Numbered from the stretch's first letter, positions 1 to 9,112 are shown. The stretch: DNA of 41,732 bases from Candidatus Omnitrophota bacterium (GCA_026387435.1 JAPLLS010000040.1:1-41732), one strand, 5' to 3'. Notes: generated from the letters alone by a model not told the origin. A program made the numbers and translations.

Positions 1-2
1 CG

Positions 3-2228
3 GGGAAGATCGTGCTCCACGAGAAGATGGCAAACCCAACCATTGTTGTACTCACGGACAGAAACGATCTCGATGACCAGCTCTTCTGTACATTCTCGCG
101 CTGCCACGAACTCCTCAGGCAGAAACCCGTGCAGGCAGAAGATCGTCCGGGCCTGGCAAAACTCCTTGCAGTTGCATCCGGCGGGATTGTTTTTACCACC
201 ATCCAGAAATTTTTCCCGGAGAATGATAGCTCGGCTTACGATCGATTGTCGGAACGTCGCAATATAATCGTGATCGCGGATGAAGCGCATCGGTCTCAAT
301 ATGGATTTCAGGCAAAGTATATCGATACCAAGGATGATTCCGGTAAAGTTGACGGCAAGCGTCTGGCTTATGGGTTTGCCAAGTATCTGCGGGATGCTAT
401 TCCTAATGCCACGTTCATCGGATTTACCGGTACGCCGGTAGAAAGTACCGATATCAACACTCCGGCAGTGTTCGGTAATTATATCGACATTTACGATGTT
501 GCCCAGGCTGTGGAAGATGGCGCGACAGTGAGAATCTATTACGAAAGTCGTTTAGCCAAGGTTAACCTGACTGAAGACGGCCGGAAATTGATCGAGGAAT
601 TCGAGAAAGAAATGACCGATGACGGCGCCACTGCGATGCAGCAGGCCAAGGTTAAATGGACCAAGCTCGAAGCTATTGTCGGCCATCCTGAACGCTTGAA
701 GAATCTGGCCCGGGATATCGTGGAACATTACGAGAAGCGTGCGGAAGTATTCGACGGCAAGGCCATGATCGTTGCCATGAGCCGCAGGATCGCGGTCGCT
801 TTATACGATGCGATCATCGCCTTGCGGCCGGAGTGGCATAGCGATGATTTAAAAGAGGGGGCGCTGAAGGTAGTCATGACCTCGTCGTCTTCCGACAAGA
901 TGGAATTTGACCCGGAGGACCCGGACAGCTTGGTTATTCCTGCTTGCCATCGGACGAATAAGCAAGACCGTCAGGTGCTTGCCGAAAGGATGAAAGAGCC
1001 GCGGGATCCTTTGAAGCTGGTTATCGTGCGGGATATGTGGTTGACCGGATTCGACGTGCCGTGTTTGCATACGCTTTATATCGATAAGTTGATGAAAGGC
1101 CATACGCTCATGCAGGCTATCGCGAGGGTGAATCGGGTTTTCCTGGACAAGCCGGGCGGGCTGGTGGTCGATTATATTGGTATCGGCAATGCGCTGAAAG
1201 AGGCGCTGGCGTTTTATGCCAGTTCAGGAGGAAAGGGCGACCCTGCTCAGACTCAGGCCAAAGCGCTGGCATTGCTGCTGGAGAAGATGGAAGTCGTGCG
1301 CCAGATATTCCACGGATTCGATTATATGCGTTTTTTCAAGGTGGGAACAGCGGAGAGGTTGTCGATTATCCTCCAGGCGGAAGAGTTTATCCTTTCACAG
1401 GAGCAAACCAAGGAGCGGTTCATCAAGGAATCGACCTCGCTTTCCAAACTTTTCGCTTTGGCTGTCCCGCATGATGATGCGATGGCGTTGACCAATGAAA
1501 TCGCCTTCTTTCAGTCCGTGCGGGCGCGGTTGCTTAAATTTGAAGGCGATGGGCCAACTGGAGAGAAGAATTATGAGAGCGCAATCCGCCAAATCGTGAA
1601 TCAAGCAGTTGAATCGACCGAGGTCGTAGACATCTTTGACGCGGCAGGGATCAAAAAGCCGGACATTTCGCTACTTTCGGAAGAGTTCCTGCAAGAAGTC
1701 AAAGACTTGAAGCATAAGAATCTCGGCATTGAGCTATTGAAGAAGATTATTAACGACGAGATAAGAGTGCGGTTGAATTTCAATATTACTGAAGGCAAGA
1801 AGCTGCTGGAATTGCTAGAGGCGTCGATCAAAAAGTATCAAAACAATCTTTTGACCACAACGGAGATCATAGAGGAATTACTGACGATTGCCCGACAAGT
1901 CCGCGAGGTTGATGGGTTGGCAGAAAAGCTTAAATTATCGAAAGAAGAATTCGCCTTTTATACCGCGCTGGAAATTAACGATAGCGCAGTAAGCGTTCTG
2001 GGTGACGAAACCCTAAAGAAAATTGCCCGAGAAATCGCGGATAAAGTTCGTAAGAATGCTAGCATTGACTGGAATCTAAAAGAAAGCGCCCGCGCGCGAT
2101 TAATGGTCATTGTTCGCCGCACCCTGAACAAATACGGATATCCGCCGGACAAGCAGCAGAAAGCCGTGGATACTGTAATGAAACAGGCTGAAGTCCTTGC
2201 GGATTATTGGGTGGGAGTCGCAAATTGA
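3..2228 (+). CDS. hsdR: Type I restriction enzyme R subunit (HsdR), 5'-truncated by window edge
   Basis: ORF runs off the left edge (frame open as GKI-VLHEKM). Contains [76 protein letters not shown]: HsdR SF2 helicase motifs and C-terminal region. Confidence 0.95.
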   Translation, partial: GKIVLHEKMANPTIVVLTDRNDLDDQLFCTFSRCHELLRQKPVQAEDRPGLAKLLAVASGGIVFTTIQKFFPENDSSAYDRLSERRNIIVIADEAHRSQYGFQAKYIDTKDDSGKVDGKRLAYGFAKYLRDAIPNATFIGFTGTPVESTDINTPAVFGNYIDIYDVAQAVEDGATVRIYYESRLAKVNLTEDGRKLIEEFEKEMTDDGATAMQQAKVKWTKLEAIVGHPERLKNLARDIVEHYEKRAEVFDGKAMIVAMSRRIAVALYDAIIALRPEWHSDDLKEGALKVVMTSSSSDKMEFDPEDPDSLVIPACHRTNKQDRQVLAERMKEPRDPLKLVIVRDMWLTGFDVPCLHTLYIDKLMKGHTLMQAIARVNRVFLDKPGGLVVDYIGIGNALKEALAFYASSGGKGDPAQTQAKALALLLEKMEVVRQIFHGFDYMRFFKVGTAERLSIILQAEEFILSQEQTKERFIKESTSLSKLFALAVPHDDAMALTNEIAFFQSVRARLLKFEGDGPTGEKNYESAIRQIVNQAVESTEVVDIFDAAGIKKPDISLLSEEFLQEVKDLKHKNLGIELLKKIINDEIRVRLNFNITEGKKLLELLEASIKKYQNNLLTTTEIIEELLTIARQVREVDGLAEKLKLSKEEFAFYTALEINDSAVSVLGDETLKKIAREIADKVRKNASIDWNLKESARARLMVIVRRTLNKYGYPPDKQQKAVDTVMKQAEVLADYWVGVAN

Positions 2229-2241
2229 ATAATACATTAAA

Positions 2242-2844
2242 ATGGCAGAGTATGTACCTTTTCCTGTAGTTTTCAATGAAGCTAATAGATATGCTGACTT
2301 AGAAGGCATTAAGGCGGATTTAAATTGGATTGTTGAAGCAGCAGGTGAATTTGTAAAAACACGAATAAACGATTCTATCATAAGAGAAGCTTTCACTTTT
2401 GCAGCAGTAGTCAAATATGGACGAGTTTTTAACAGCGGCGTGCGTAGAGCTATAACGAAAGATTTGATCAATAATTTAGAGTCTAATTTTCAAAAAGATC
2501 ATGAAGAATTTATGGCGTTAAGAGACAGGTATGTTGCTCATTCTGTCAATAACTTTGAAGAAAATTACACCCAGGTTTATATTAAAGATCCCATGTCCCA
2601 GAACCCGGAATTTAATCAAATTAGTGTAATGCATAACCGAGTAGTTAGTATTAGTGTGGATGATATGAATAGATTGGCGGTTTTAGCCAAAGAATTGATG
2701 GATAAGATAGGCTCATTAATGAAAGCAGAAAAGCCCAAGGTCGAAGAAATTGCCAGGAGAATTCCTGTAACAGAGTTGATAAAGCGTAAATATCGTTCGG
2801 AAAGAGATAATGTTTTCAAGGCCAGAAAACGCGAAACTATTTGA
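2242..2844 (+). CDS. Hypothetical protein, possible HEPN/AbiU2-like
   Basis: 200-aa ORF directly after hsdR; helical protein with LRDRYVAHS motif resembling the HEPN R-x-H signature of AbiU2-like families. Confidence 0.6.
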   Translation: MAEYVPFPVVFNEANRYADLEGIKADLNWIVEAAGEFVKTRINDSIIREAFTFAAVVKYGRVFNSGVRRAITKDLINNLESNFQKDHEEFMALRDRYVAHSVNNFEENYTQVYIKDPMSQNPEFNQISVMHNRVVSISVDDMNRLAVLAKELMDKIGSLMKAEKPKVEEIARRIPVTELIKRKYRSERDNVFKARKRETI

Positions 2845-2863
2845 TAAAAGTCAAAGATGCAAG

Positions 2864-2986
2864 ATGGAGCGCTTTAAGATGAAATGCCGCGACCTCGAAA
2901 ATTATAACTACAATAATGAAAATATCGATGCTTTAAATATTTTAATTGATGAATTAGGCGGAAGGAATAAACTTAAGACGCGTTGA
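2864..2986 (+). CDS. Possible 40-aa small ORF
   Basis: ATG...TGA open frame MERFKMKCRDLENYNYNNENIDALNILIDELGGRNKLKTR; no homology evidence. Confidence 0.25.
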   Translation: MERFKMKCRDLENYNYNNENIDALNILIDELGGRNKLKTR

Positions 2987-3008
2987 TCTTAAATTGCAGG
3001 AGAATTGA

Positions 3009-4070
3009 GTGCTTATTTTAATAATCGCAATTGTTTTAGCTGCATGCTTCTTCTGTTATCTATTCTTTTGTTCTATACTTGAAAGGAGATTCTTATCAAT
3101 TCTAGAAATATCTTTTAAGTTAAATATTCGTGGTTTATCTTTTAAGCCCATTTATAGAAAAATTGTAATTGCAGTAATTATTCTTCTCCATGCCTTAATC
3201 ATTTGCGTTCTCTATGTATTTGCGGAGGAAACACAGGTGTTTTTAGTTGTGTCATTCTTGTTTTTTACTTGGGTTTTACTGTGTTATTGTAACATACAAA
3301 AGCCGCTTCTTATGCAAATGAAAAATCCCGGAGAAGTCCCGGTGTATTACCTTACAAATCCTACCTTCTTTTCAAAATTTATTTACATTTCTGGCTTTCT
3401 CTTTGCCCTGTCTTTGTATATAAACTATGGAATTCCTGGTATTGTATTGGTGCCCTTAGTTTATTATTCTGTAGACTACTTTTGCACTAAACATATCAAG
3501 ATCGATCACGATAGAAAGATGAGTGGTTTTATTTTTAAGACTAATATATTAGGTTTGTATAAGCAGTATGTACAATATGCCGGATATGAGCGCAGTCTAT
3601 GGCCATTATTTGGTTCTAGGGTGATGGTGCAAGTTTTCTTCAATTTGCGGAATTGGAAAACAAGCCTAGAGGTGAGAGGCGAAAAAACTCCGTCATTTGA
3701 GAGTTTGTATGAAGATTTGATAGAAGGGGCTAAAATTGATGTCGAACATCTGGATTTACATGATTGCCCGGAGTTTACTATTAGTTCCCCGGAAGGTAAA
3801 TTTACTAATCTAGAAGAGATGTCTAAATACATAGAGGAGTTCAACTCCAGATATCTTAATAAACAAAAAAGATCTACTGAAAAGTTCTTATCTGCCAACA
3901 AAGTTATATCGGAAGTGATGAGTTTGATAGAAATGGATTTAATTGAACATATACAACCTGACATGGATATTGTTAAGCAAAGAGAATTTGTTAAGAATAA
4001 GTATTGGCCGATTCAGCTTACGACTGCGATAGACTATGTTGAGAAAATTGAGAAAAAACTCAATGTTTAA
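3009..4070 (+). CDS. Hypothetical membrane protein
   Basis: 353-aa ORF with several hydrophobic N-terminal helices and soluble C-terminal half; AT-rich segment. Confidence 0.65.
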   Translation: MLILIIAIVLAACFFCYLFFCSILERRFLSILEISFKLNIRGLSFKPIYRKIVIAVIILLHALIICVLYVFAEETQVFLVVSFLFFTWVLLCYCNIQKPLLMQMKNPGEVPVYYLTNPTFFSKFIYISGFLFALSLYINYGIPGIVLVPLVYYSVDYFCTKHIKIDHDRKMSGFIFKTNILGLYKQYVQYAGYERSLWPLFGSRVMVQVFFNLRNWKTSLEVRGEKTPSFESLYEDLIEGAKIDVEHLDLHDCPEFTISSPEGKFTNLEEMSKYIEEFNSRYLNKQKRSTEKFLSANKVISEVMSLIEMDLIEHIQPDMDIVKQREFVKNKYWPIQLTTAIDYVEKIEKKLNV

Positions 4071-4084
4071 AACTATGGAACTAT

Positions 4085-4103
4085 GGGGCGCTTCTGTAGT
4101 TTT
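4085..4103. repeat. REP-like half element (GGGGCGCTTCTGTAGTTTT)
   Basis: Matches left arm plus loop of the complete hairpin at 39753-39808 (GGGGACGCTTCTATAGTTTTTA). Confidence 0.55.
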
Positions 4104-4153
4104 TAGATATTTTTGTTAGATTTTCATGCTTACAACGTCTATTAATGTGGAGG
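4104..4153 (+). repeat. Right (promoter) half of the ~140-bp intergenic element
   Basis: GTTAGATTTT-variable-ACGTCTATTAATG matches the right half of copies at 7446, 8964 and 11398; left terminator half absent. Confidence 0.7.
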
Positions 4154-4216
4154 AAATATAGAGTAAACAGACTAAGAATAGTTAGACTAAGCAGGTAAAA
4201 ATAATGAAAAAAGTTC

Positions 4217-4245
4217 TTGAAATTAAGGGCGAATTTTTGTATACT
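4217..4245 (+). promoter_or_regulatory. Putative sigma70 promoter
   Basis: TTGAAA (4217-4222), 17-nt spacer, TATACT (4240-4245). Confidence 0.5.
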
Positions 4246-4257
4246 TTAGATAGCATA

Positions 4258-4309
4258 CCCACCGCGCCTCTGCTGCAAAGCATGCGAAATTCGGTGGGTT
4301 TTCGTTTTT
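4258..4309 (+). terminator. Intrinsic terminator-like hairpin in leader region of DUF262 gene
   Basis: CCCACCG (4258-4264) pairs with CGGTGGG (4292-4298), followed by TTTTCGTTTTT. Confidence 0.55.
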
Positions 4310-4413
4310 ATAGGGGATTTGTCGTATGAAATGCGATAAGTGATCTTAAGGAATAAAGGTGTCCTCAATTATTGAGTTCTTTTAGGAACTCATAGTGAAT
4401 AAAGGAGAACGGA

Positions 4414-6297
4414 ATGAAAGCAAATGCGATCCCTGTTTTAGCTATTTTTGAAAAGAAAATTCGACTAGAAGTCCCACTTTTTCAACGACAATATGTTTGG
4501 GATGAAGCGCGTCAATGGGAGCCACTTTGGGAGGATATCTCTCGTAAATTCACTGAATACATTGAGGGTAGAAAAGAAGGTCCAGTGCATTTTCTGGGCG
4601 CCATGGTTTTAGACCAAAAACAAACACCTATTACTCATGTTGAGAGAAGACAAATTATTGATGGTCAACAACGTTTAACTACTCTACAAATTTTTCTTTC
4701 CGCTTTGCGGGATTTCTGTCATGAACAAGGACTGGATGATTTGGCAAAAGAATGTGATTCCTTTACACTGAATAAGGGTATGATGGCTGATCCTGAGGTG
4801 GATAAATTTAAGGTTTGGCCTACGCAATTAGATAGAGTTGATTTTAGCAATGTTATGACTTCTGGGGCTTTACATGATTTGATGAAACTATATCCTTTAA
4901 AATATCGTCCTCATAAAAGAAAACCGGAACCTCGTCCCCGCATAGTAGAAGCCTACATATTTTTTTATAATCAGTTTTCCGATTATTTTCTTGGTACTGC
5001 TTCAGAGACGCCATGCGGAGGTGATTCACCGCTAGCGAATCGTTTAGATGAATGTTTACAGGCTTTAAAAAATTCTCTACATGTTGTAGTTGTAGATTTG
5101 GATCAAGAAGATGATGCTCAAGTTATCTTTGAAACGTTAAATGCTAGAGGAGAACCATTGCTTCCAGCTGATTTGCTTAGGAATTTTATATTTTTGCGAG
5201 CTGCTCGTAATGGGGAGTCCCCAGAGGATCTCTATAAAGAATACTGGCAAAGATTTGATGATTTATTTTGGAGGCATGAAGTCAGTCAGGGGCGTTTGAT
5301 GCGTCCTAGGAGCGATTTGTTTATGCAGCATTTCCTTTCTAGTCGCAGAGCTGTTGATATTCCGATTAAACACTTATTTGTTGAATATAAGTGGTGGATT
5401 GATAGGCAGCGACCATTTAAAACAATTCGTGAAGAATTAGCTGCTCTCGCAAGACAGGGCGATGACTTTAGACGAATTATTGAACCTAAAAAGGATGACA
5501 GTATTTTTTCTTTTCTTTCTTTTCTTAAAAGTTTTGATAATAGTACTGTTTACCCATTAATTCTTTTTCTCCTCGACTCTGGAATGCCTGTTGTTGAGTT
5601 GCAAAGAATATCGGTTATTATTGAATCTTATTTATTTAGACGCGCAGTGTGTGGATTTACCGCTAAAAGGTACAATCGCATTTTTCTTAGTATGATAGTC
5701 TATTTGAAAGAAAAGGGCACTACTTTTGAAAACGCTCATAAATATCTATCGGAGCTATTCGGGGAATCTGGAGAGTGGCCTAAAGATGATGCTTTCCATG
5801 AGGCATGGAAAAGTCATGAGGCGTATCACTTATTTACTAACGAAAAGTTGACCCATATTTTGCAACGACTAAATGCCTCTTTTATTACGGATAAAACAGA
5901 GAAAATTACCATTGATTCTCCTTTATCTGTAGAACATATTTTACCGCAGAATTGGACTGAAAATTGGCCTTTACCGGATGGATCCAAAGGCATGACACAA
6001 GCAGAGCTATGGGCTAGCCAGCCAGAAGAAGGGATAGCTATTGCAACTCGTAATAGGAATTCTTTATTGCACACGTTTGGAAATCTAACAATTCTTACTC
6101 AACCGCTTAATTCCAGCATTTCAAATAGTGCATGGGAGATCAAGAAGTCAGAGTTACTAAAATCTTCCCTATTATCTATTAATCAACAATTGCTATATAG
6201 TGTTAATATGTGGGATGAAAAAGCAATTGAATTTCGTTCTGAGGAGCTTTTTAAGCGCGCAGCTTTGATATGGCCAAGACCTAAAGACGTAATTTAG
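4414..6297 (+). CDS. GmrSD-type restriction protein (DUF262 + DUF1524/HNH)
   Basis: N-terminal VPLFQRQYVWDEARQWEPLWEDI...FLGAMVL...RQIIDGQQRLTTLQIF (DUF262) and C-terminal SVEHILPQNWTENW...FGNLTILTQPLNSSISNSAW (DUF1524). Confidence 0.9.
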   Translation: MKANAIPVLAIFEKKIRLEVPLFQRQYVWDEARQWEPLWEDISRKFTEYIEGRKEGPVHFLGAMVLDQKQTPITHVERRQIIDGQQRLTTLQIFLSALRDFCHEQGLDDLAKECDSFTLNKGMMADPEVDKFKVWPTQLDRVDFSNVMTSGALHDLMKLYPLKYRPHKRKPEPRPRIVEAYIFFYNQFSDYFLGTASETPCGGDSPLANRLDECLQALKNSLHVVVVDLDQEDDAQVIFETLNARGEPLLPADLLRNFIFLRAARNGESPEDLYKEYWQRFDDLFWRHEVSQGRLMRPRSDLFMQHFLSSRRAVDIPIKHLFVEYKWWIDRQRPFKTIREELAALARQGDDFRRIIEPKKDDSIFSFLSFLKSFDNSTVYPLILFLLDSGMPVVELQRISVIIESYLFRRAVCGFTAKRYNRIFLSMIVYLKEKGTTFENAHKYLSELFGESGEWPKDDAFHEAWKSHEAYHLFTNEKLTHILQRLNASFITDKTEKITIDSPLSVEHILPQNWTENWPLPDGSKGMTQAELWASQPEEGIAIATRNRNSLLHTFGNLTILTQPLNSSISNSAWEIKKSELLKSSLLSINQQLLYSVNMWDEKAIEFRSEELFKRAALIWPRPKDVI

Positions 6298-6368
6298 ATT
6301 TGAAAAATTTAAATAAAACTGAAAAAACAGGAGTGCGTTTCTTGATTTTTTAAGTAGGAGGAGATAAT

Positions 6369-6530
6369 ATGTCCGACGGCGGGTTCGTAGTCAAGTTCGA
6401 CGGCAAAGTAGTGGATCGCTGTTTCGCTGTAGCGTTCGATTATGACGAGTGGCAGTATACGATCAATGAGAAAGAGAAGAAAGAGTTGCCTTTCGGAGTG
6501 ATGGCTATAACTATTGAAGTTGAAAGGTGA
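6369..6530 (+). CDS. Small hypothetical protein (53 aa)
   Basis: ATG preceded by AGGAGG; MSDGGFVVKFDGKVVDRCFAVAFDYDEWQYTINEKEKKELPFGVMAITIEVER; ends 10 nt before lipase start. Confidence 0.6.
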   Translation: MSDGGFVVKFDGKVVDRCFAVAFDYDEWQYTINEKEKKELPFGVMAITIEVER

Positions 6531-6540
6531 TGGTAATGCG

Positions 6541-7452
6541 ATGAGCAATAAGTATTTCGAATTTAAAGAACTTCTCACTCCTCCGATAAAACGCGCCGCC
6601 TACAGTGACCGGACCGCCTGGCTCATGGCTGTAATGTCTAAGTTGGCCTACCTTTCTTTTGAGAAGGATGATTCGGAACTAAAAGCGGCCTTAGCTGAAG
6701 CTGACTTTGAGTTGGTTAGAACTTTTGATCGCCAGGGGACGCAGGCGTTTTTAGCCCGGAGAAATTCGGATAAGATGGCGGTTTTAGCTTTCCGCGGAAC
6801 GCAGACCCAGGGCGATACCCTGGAAAGGTTTCTTGACGCTGTCGCCGATCTATATGTGGTCATGCAAACCGGTGAAAACGGCGCGCAAGTGCACAAAGGA
6901 TTTCAACAGGCTTTTCAGCGGGTTGAACCGGAGCTCCTTCCCGCGGCGCGTCAACTCGCGGATCACGCCCTGTACATCACCGGCCATTCGCTGGGCGGAG
7001 CGTTGGCCTTGATCGCCGCCAGCGCGATCAATTCCGACAATTTAGCCGCTTGCTACACCTTCGGCAGCCCCAAAGTCGGCAATGAGGAGTTCGGCGATAA
7101 AATAAAATCCCCCATCTACCGGATCATTAACGCCTATGACATCGTCCCGTTCTTGCCCTTTACCGCTATCATGATGCCGATATTCTGGCTGGGCTCCGCT
7201 AAGATCAAGAATAATAAGATCAAGACATTGCTCGAGAATTATAAAAAATACCGCCACCACGGCGACCTTCGCTGGTTAACCCACGTAAAATCCAACAGCG
7301 ACGCCAAAGTCCAGACCGAATGTCCCGAATTGTACCGCTCCTGGAACTTACTAAGAGTGACCCTTACCACCGCCAAAGACATCGGTGTCCAACACCACAA
7401 CCTCGACACCTACACCGCCAAACTCTCCTCCTTCGCCCTCCAAAGATTATAG
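6541..7452 (+). CDS. Lipase family protein (class 3 lipase, alpha/beta hydrolase)
   Basis: GHSLGGALALIAAS nucleophile elbow, LAFRGTQT, YTFGSPKVGN. Start at MSNKYFEF (6541) preferred over 6514. Confidence 0.85.
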   Translation: MSNKYFEFKELLTPPIKRAAYSDRTAWLMAVMSKLAYLSFEKDDSELKAALAEADFELVRTFDRQGTQAFLARRNSDKMAVLAFRGTQTQGDTLERFLDAVADLYVVMQTGENGAQVHKGFQQAFQRVEPELLPAARQLADHALYITGHSLGGALALIAASAINSDNLAACYTFGSPKVGNEEFGDKIKSPIYRIINAYDIVPFLPFTAIMMPIFWLGSAKIKNNKIKTLLENYKKYRHHGDLRWLTHVKSNSDAKVQTECPELYRSWNLLRVTLTTAKDIGVQHHNLDTYTAKLSSFALQRL

Positions 7453-7501
7453 ACGCTGTACCAAACCCCAACGATCATATCAAGTTACAAACATAATACC
7501 C

Positions 7502-7531
7502 AAGGCGCCGGAACACCCCGGCGCCTTTTTT
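7502..7531 (+). terminator. Intrinsic terminator
   Basis: AAGGCGCCGG / CCGGCGCCTT perfect 10-bp stem, 6-nt loop, T6 tract. Confidence 0.85.
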
Positions 7532-7549
7532 ATATTTGAAATATTTATG

Positions 7550-7579
7550 TTAGATTTTCACCTTTTGTACGTCTATTAT
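7550..7579 (+). promoter_or_regulatory. Putative promoter in repeat copy 1 (drives ORF6N)
   Basis: TTAGAT (7550-7555), 18-nt spacer, TATTAT (7574-7579); geometry conserved in all four right halves. Confidence 0.5.
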
Positions 7580-7588
7580 AGTAGAACA

Positions 7589-7605
7589 TATCACAAACTG
7601 TGATA
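7589..7605. promoter_or_regulatory. Putative operator palindrome upstream of ORF6N gene 1
   Basis: TATCACA-AAC-TGTGATA perfect 7-bp arms; same sequence upstream of second ORF6N gene. Confidence 0.6.
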
Positions 7606-7631
7606 GCCAACTTAGTGAGAAAGGAGAAAAT

Positions 7632-8267
7632 ATGACTAGTGCGCAGTCCGTGGAACTAATAGCTACGAAAATCCTGATGCTAAGAGGCCAGAGAGTAATG
7701 CTGGATAAGGATCTGGCAAAGCTATATGGGGTTTCTGTTGGAAGGCTTAATGAGCAGGTCAACAGAAATATCAAGCGTTTTCCGCAAGACTTTATGTTTC
7801 TCCTTACACGACAAGAAGTTATGAGTTTGAGATCGCAATTTGCGATCTCAAACATCGAACCATTTACGGCACAAGAGGTTAGCAACTTGAGGTCACAAAT
7901 TGTGACCTCAAACGACGAACATCTTGCGGCACAGGAGGTTAAGAATTTGAGGTTCCATTATGGAACCTCAAAACGGGGAGGTAGGAGGTATCTCCCCTAC
8001 GCGTTCACCGAACAAGGCGTAGCCATGCTCACCAGCGACCTGAACAGCGAGCGGGCCATCCGGGTCAACATCATGATCATGCGCGCCTTCGTCAAACTCA
8101 AGGAACTCCTGCTGACCCACAAAGACCTGGCCGAAAAGATCGCCGCCCTGGAAAAAAAGTACGACACCCACGATGAAAAGATCCAGCTTGTCTTCGAAGC
8201 GATCAAACAGCTGCTTGAACCGCCGCCCGAGCCCAAGAAGCCGCCGATCGGCTTCTCCAAGGAGTAA
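7632..8267 (+). CDS. ORF6N domain-containing DNA-binding protein (paralog 1)
   Basis: SVELIATKILMLRGQRVMLDKDLAKLYGVSVGRLNEQVNRNIKRFPQDFMFLLTRQEV...YLPYAFTEQGVAMLTSDLNSERAI. Confidence 0.9.
   Translation: MTSAQSVELIATKILMLRGQRVMLDKDLAKLYGVSVGRLNEQVNRNIKRFPQDFMFLLTRQEVMSLRSQFAISNIEPFTAQEVSNLRSQIVTSNDEHLAAQEVKNLRFHYGTSKRGGRRYLPYAFTEQGVAMLTSDLNSERAIRVNIMIMRAFVKLKELLLTHKDLAEKIAALEKKYDTHDEKIQLVFEAIKQLLEPPPEPKKPPIGFSKE
7811..7972. repeat. Three 60-bp tandem units, each with a palindrome, inside ORF6N CDS
   Basis: Palindromes 7826-7852 (13-bp arms), 7887-7911 (12-bp arms), 7946-7972 (12-bp arms); units encode QEVxxLRxxxxTSN. Confidence 0.9.
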
Positions 8268-8273
8268 AATAAT

Positions 8274-8297
8274 GGGGACGCTTCTATTTATTTCTAA
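8274..8297. repeat. REP-like half element GGGGACGCTTCTATTTATTTC
   Basis: Shares ACGCTTCTATTTATTTC with 15289-15305 and GGGGACGCTTCTAT with 39760-39773. Confidence 0.6.
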
Positions 8298-8311
8298 CAA
8301 GATAAAAAGTA

Positions 8312-8340
8312 TTGACAATGTAGTTACACTGTGTCATACT
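8312..8340 (+). promoter_or_regulatory. Putative promoter for BrnT-like operon
   Basis: TTGACA-17 nt-CATACT. Confidence 0.55.
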
Positions 8341-8359
8341 TTAAACAGAAGGTGATAGT

Positions 8360-8632
8360 TTGATCCAAATCAGGGGTTTTGAATGGGATCCGGGTAATTT
8401 AGAGCATATCCATGAACATGGAGTCCGGGATTATGAGGTTGAGGAAGTTTTATTATTTGATGAACCGGTTTATTATAAGGGCAGAGAAGGACGATATTGC
8501 GCCTTTGGAGTTACCGGCGAAGGCAGATATTTGTTTATTGTGTTTGAAGTGAAAGAACATGGATTAATCCGGGTAGTCACGGCTCGCAATATGACAAGGT
8601 CTGAGAGAAAATTGTATAATAAACGACGGTGA
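8360..8632 (+). CDS. BrnT family toxin-like protein
   Basis: FEWDPGNLEHIHEHGVRDYEVEEVL...GEGRYLFIVFEV...IRVVTARNMTRSERKLY; TTG start with upstream AAGGTG. Confidence 0.8.
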   Translation: MIQIRGFEWDPGNLEHIHEHGVRDYEVEEVLLFDEPVYYKGREGRYCAFGVTGEGRYLFIVFEVKEHGLIRVVTARNMTRSERKLYNKRR

Positions 8633-8970
8633 TTAAAATGAAAAATAAAATCCCCCAATTCAAAAGCGAAAAAGAAGAAGTGAGATTCTGGAGTAAGCAT
8701 AGCCCGCTGGAGTTTAAAGGGGAATTTACTCAGGAGAAACAGCCGTTTGAGTTCACTCTCGAATTGCTTAAGAAGGCGGCTGAGGAGCACAGGGAAAAGA
8801 AGAATTCAATCACTTTGCGTATGGAACCAAGTCAGATCTGTCTTGCTAAAATTATCGCCGGAGTCCGGGGCTATAAGTATCAGACGATGATGAGGAATTG
8901 GATCAGGGAGCGGATCCACCAGGAAATAAAAGATAATCCGGAAGTGGAGAAAGCCCTTCGTAAATTATAG
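8629..8970 (+). CDS. CopG/BrnA-like antitoxin
   Basis: Overlaps 3' end of the BrnT-like gene; C-terminal ITLRMEPSQICLAKIIAGVRGYKYQTMMRNWIRERI ribbon-helix-helix-like region. Confidence 0.75.
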   Translation: MIKMKNKIPQFKSEKEEVRFWSKHSPLEFKGEFTQEKQPFEFTLELLKKAAEEHREKKNSITLRMEPSQICLAKIIAGVRGYKYQTMMRNWIRERIHQEIKDNPEVEKALRKL

Positions 8971-9112
8971 AAATTATAGACGCTGTACCCAACTCCAGCC
9001 ACTAGATCAAGTTACAAAGATAATATTTCCCAGGCGCCGAACCACCCCCGGCGCCTTTTTTATTTGAAATATTTGTGTTAGATTTTGGTTTTTCCCGCGT
9101 CTATTATAGTAG
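8964..9112 (+). repeat. ~140-bp terminator-promoter intergenic element, copy 2
   Basis: ATTATAGAAATTATAGACGCTGTACCC...AGGCGCCG hairpin...GTTAGATTTT...CGTCTATTATAGTAG. Confidence 0.85.
9032..9064 (+). terminator. Intrinsic terminator
   Basis: AGGCGCCG / CGGCGCCT stem with T6 tract, within repeat copy 2. Confidence 0.8.

Larger units (their letters stand above)
7446..7584 (+). repeat. ~140-bp terminator-promoter intergenic element, copy 1
   Basis: ATTATAGACGCTGTAC...GTTACAAACATAA...GGCGCCGG hairpin...TTGAAATATTTATGTTAGATTTT...CGTCTATTATAGTAG; shared with 8964, 11398 and partly 16682 and 4104. Confidence 0.85.

Noticed and set aside
849-1103. Antisense ORFs in the six-frame track (e.g. 849-1103 -, 2100-2471 -, 23100-23579 -, 40580-41221 -)
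   Set aside because: All lie opposite well-supported + strand genes, lack recognisable domains and RBS, and reflect codon-usage shadow ORFs.
4204-4329. 41-aa ORF MKKVLEIKGEFLYTLDSIPTAPLLQSMRNSVGFRFYRGFVV
   Set aside because: Overlaps a good promoter and terminator hairpin, no homology evidence, weak start context; mentioned only as an alternative.
7811-7972. CRISPR-like array at the 60-bp repeats
   Set aside because: Units are fully in frame inside an ORF6N CDS, repeats are imperfect, and spacers are homologous rather than unique.
8987-9083. Integron attC-like features in the 140-bp element (ACCCAAC ... GTTAGAT matching RYYYAAC/GTTRRRY)
   Set aside because: GTTAGAT is present in all right halves, but the left box fails in copy 1 (ACCAAAC), the two boxes are not good reverse complements, conservation extends well outside them, segments carry several genes, and no integrase is in the window. 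Promoter/terminator reading fits better; a full-genome search for intI could reopen it.
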